A DNA stretch of 14,469 nt from assembly GCA_030655675.1 (NCBI GenBank), contig JAUSPM010000211.1, positions 1-14,469 on the forward strand, in the 5' to 3' direction. The stretch is from Methanosarcinaceae archaeon (GTDB taxonomy: Archaea > Halobacteriota > Methanosarcinia > Methanosarcinales > Methanosarcinaceae). Every line of letters starts with the position of its first letter. Position 1 is the first letter of the stretch. The notes under the pieces were generated by a model. That model did not search any database. It was given only the letters and a program-made list of their open reading frames with translations, and had not been told where the DNA came from. Made by a program: the position numbers and the translations under genes. Positions 13,504-14,469 of the stretch are shown in pieces.

Positions 13504-14469
13504 TCAGTTCCCTCCTATAAGGACATACATTAAAAGAACCATCAGGGTTACAAAAATATAAGCAAGATATGAATGGATACTGCCTGATTGGATCACTCTA
13601 GCTGTTCTTGATACTGTCATGGCGAGATCAATGACTGGCTCATAAAGATATCGTTCAAATACCGATTCGATATGATACTCGAACTTCATGGAGCTTTTGA
13701 AGAACCTGGAAGCTGAATACGTTGTCTGGATATCCCGCTGCTCTCTGTAAATGCTGGCAAACCATATCCTTACAGGATTGGAGAATGCTGTTGCCGTATA
13801 TTCGTTCCTTGCAGTCAATACAGGCTGGCCGCATCCCCACGTCTCATACTTGCATGCATTCTTCTTAGGTACAAATACCGCGATGACGGTCAACATTGCC
13901 AGAATCAGGACTATCATCAGCAAGGCAATCCATGTGGTGGAAATGCTTCCTAAGCCTGAAAAGACCGTTGAGGCCATATATGGGGAGGATGACGCGAGTC
14001 CTGCTGTTGGTAATGCTATGGGAAATATGGATGCAGATAATCCTGATGAGATGCTCGTTCCGATAATGGGCGTGGATATAGAATCAAGTATACTGATAAT
14101 ATATTGCGGCATTATCCCGAGGATAAGGCATGCCAGCGACATTAACCCCATACCAACTAACATAGGGAACGAGACTTCGTGTGCATGTTCTGCATGACTA
14201 CTTCTTGGAAGTGCAAGGAAACTCAGCCCGAACGCCTTGGCAAAACACATGGCTGCAAGGGCACCTGTCAGGGCAAGGCCTGCACCGCTGAATAGTATTG
14301 CAATGGTGACCATATTATTTGACAGGTTGATGCTAGATAACTGGGTGTGGAAGAGCATCCACTCGCTCACAAAACCATTGAATGGCGGAAGTGCCGATAT
14401 CGACATGACACCTACCAAGAAAAATCCTCCAGTCCAGGGCATCTTTTTTATCAACCCGCCCAGTTCTTC
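13504..14469 (-). CDS. hyfB: Hyf-like antiporter subunit HyfB (NuoL family), 5' end missing
   Basis: The frame is open to the right edge, so only the C-terminal 321 residues are visible, roughly half of a typical HyfB. The fragment begins in the conserved LGGLIKKMPWTGGFF segment and includes ALPPFNGFVSEW of the antiporter domain. It then shows the HyfB-specific soluble stretch KYETWGCGQP...EYTATAFSNPVR and a final membrane helix (about the last 25 residues). Membrane-bound and probably ion-translocating. It is the first visible gene of the operon; its start and the operon promoter lie beyond 14469. The TTG or ATG codons near 14440-14454 are internal, not starts. Confidence 0.93.
   Translation of the reverse strand, partial: EELGGLIKKMPWTGGFFLVGVMSISALPPFNGFVSEWMLFHTQLSSINLSNNMVTIAILFSGAGLALTGALAAMCFAKAFGLSFLALPRSSHAEHAHEVSFPMLVGMGLMSLACLILGIMPQYIISILDSISTPIIGTSISSGLSASIFPIALPTAGLASSSPYMASTVFSGLGSISTTWIALLMIVLILAMLTVIAVFVPKKNACKYETWGCGQPVLTARNEYTATAFSNPVRIWFASIYREQRDIQTTYSASRFFKSSMKFEYHIESVFERYLYEPVIDLAMTVSRTARVIQSGSIHSYLAYIFVTLMVLLMYVLIGGN

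Noticed and set aside
7928..14469. Functional [NiFe]-hydrogenase or formate hydrogenlyase
   Set aside because: All four Ni-Fe cysteines of the large subunit are replaced, and no formate dehydrogenase or maturation protease is visible.
7928..14469. Fpo/Nuo complex I operon
   Set aside because: HyfE, the fused HyfG, the hydrogenase-type GPVHAGVIEPGHF motif and the HyfB TWGCGQP stretch point to the Hyf/Hyc branch; separate NuoA, NuoJ and NuoK genes are missing from the visible part.

Overview
The window reads as a euryarchaeal chromosome segment, most likely from the Methanosarcinales or a related anaerobic methane- or alkane-oxidising lineage. The lineage is inferred from gene content: an archaeal Nob1, a GfcR-type HTH-phosphoribosyltransferase, a two-domain KaiC-like ATPase, a zinc-finger/S1/OB/DHH protein, archaeal TATA-like promoters and Shine-Dalgarno sites of the GGAGGTGAT type. 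No marker gene here fixes the species.

Layout. Bases 1-320 are a gene-poor edge that holds a possible small structured RNA. nadE (NAD synthetase) lies on the minus strand. It is divergent from a plus-strand run: roadblock/LC7 protein, KaiC-like ATPase, two tiny three-helix membrane proteins, nob1 and, after a 92-base gap with its own promoter-like signals, gfcR. The nadE/roadblock intergenic region contains two strong inverted repeats. gfcR is convergent with a large minus-strand gene for a DHH phosphoesterase. The 179 bases between them hold a GC-rich hairpin repeat and a second hairpin over the DHH stop codon.

From about 7500 to the right edge everything is one tight minus-strand operon, transcribed in the order hyfB (5' end outside the window)-hyfC-hyfE-hyfF-hyfG-hyfH-hyfI-usp. 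Genes overlap or are separated by no more than a few bases, and most have a good Shine-Dalgarno site. The operon encodes a membrane-bound complex of the Hyf/Hyc/complex I superfamily. Its large subunit HyfG has lost all four cysteines that hold the Ni-Fe centre in hydrogenases, while the iron-sulfur ligands of HyfH and HyfI are intact. The likely product is therefore not a hydrogenase but an energy-converting-hydrogenase-related (Ehr-like) ion-pumping oxidoreductase with an unknown electron partner. A universal stress protein is translationally coupled to its end.

The two most interesting systems are the non-hydrogenase Hyf-like complex with its coupled stress protein, and the roadblock-KaiC-twin membrane protein cassette. 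The cassette looks like an undescribed membrane-associated switch. Its ATPase has one degenerate and one intact catalytic domain.
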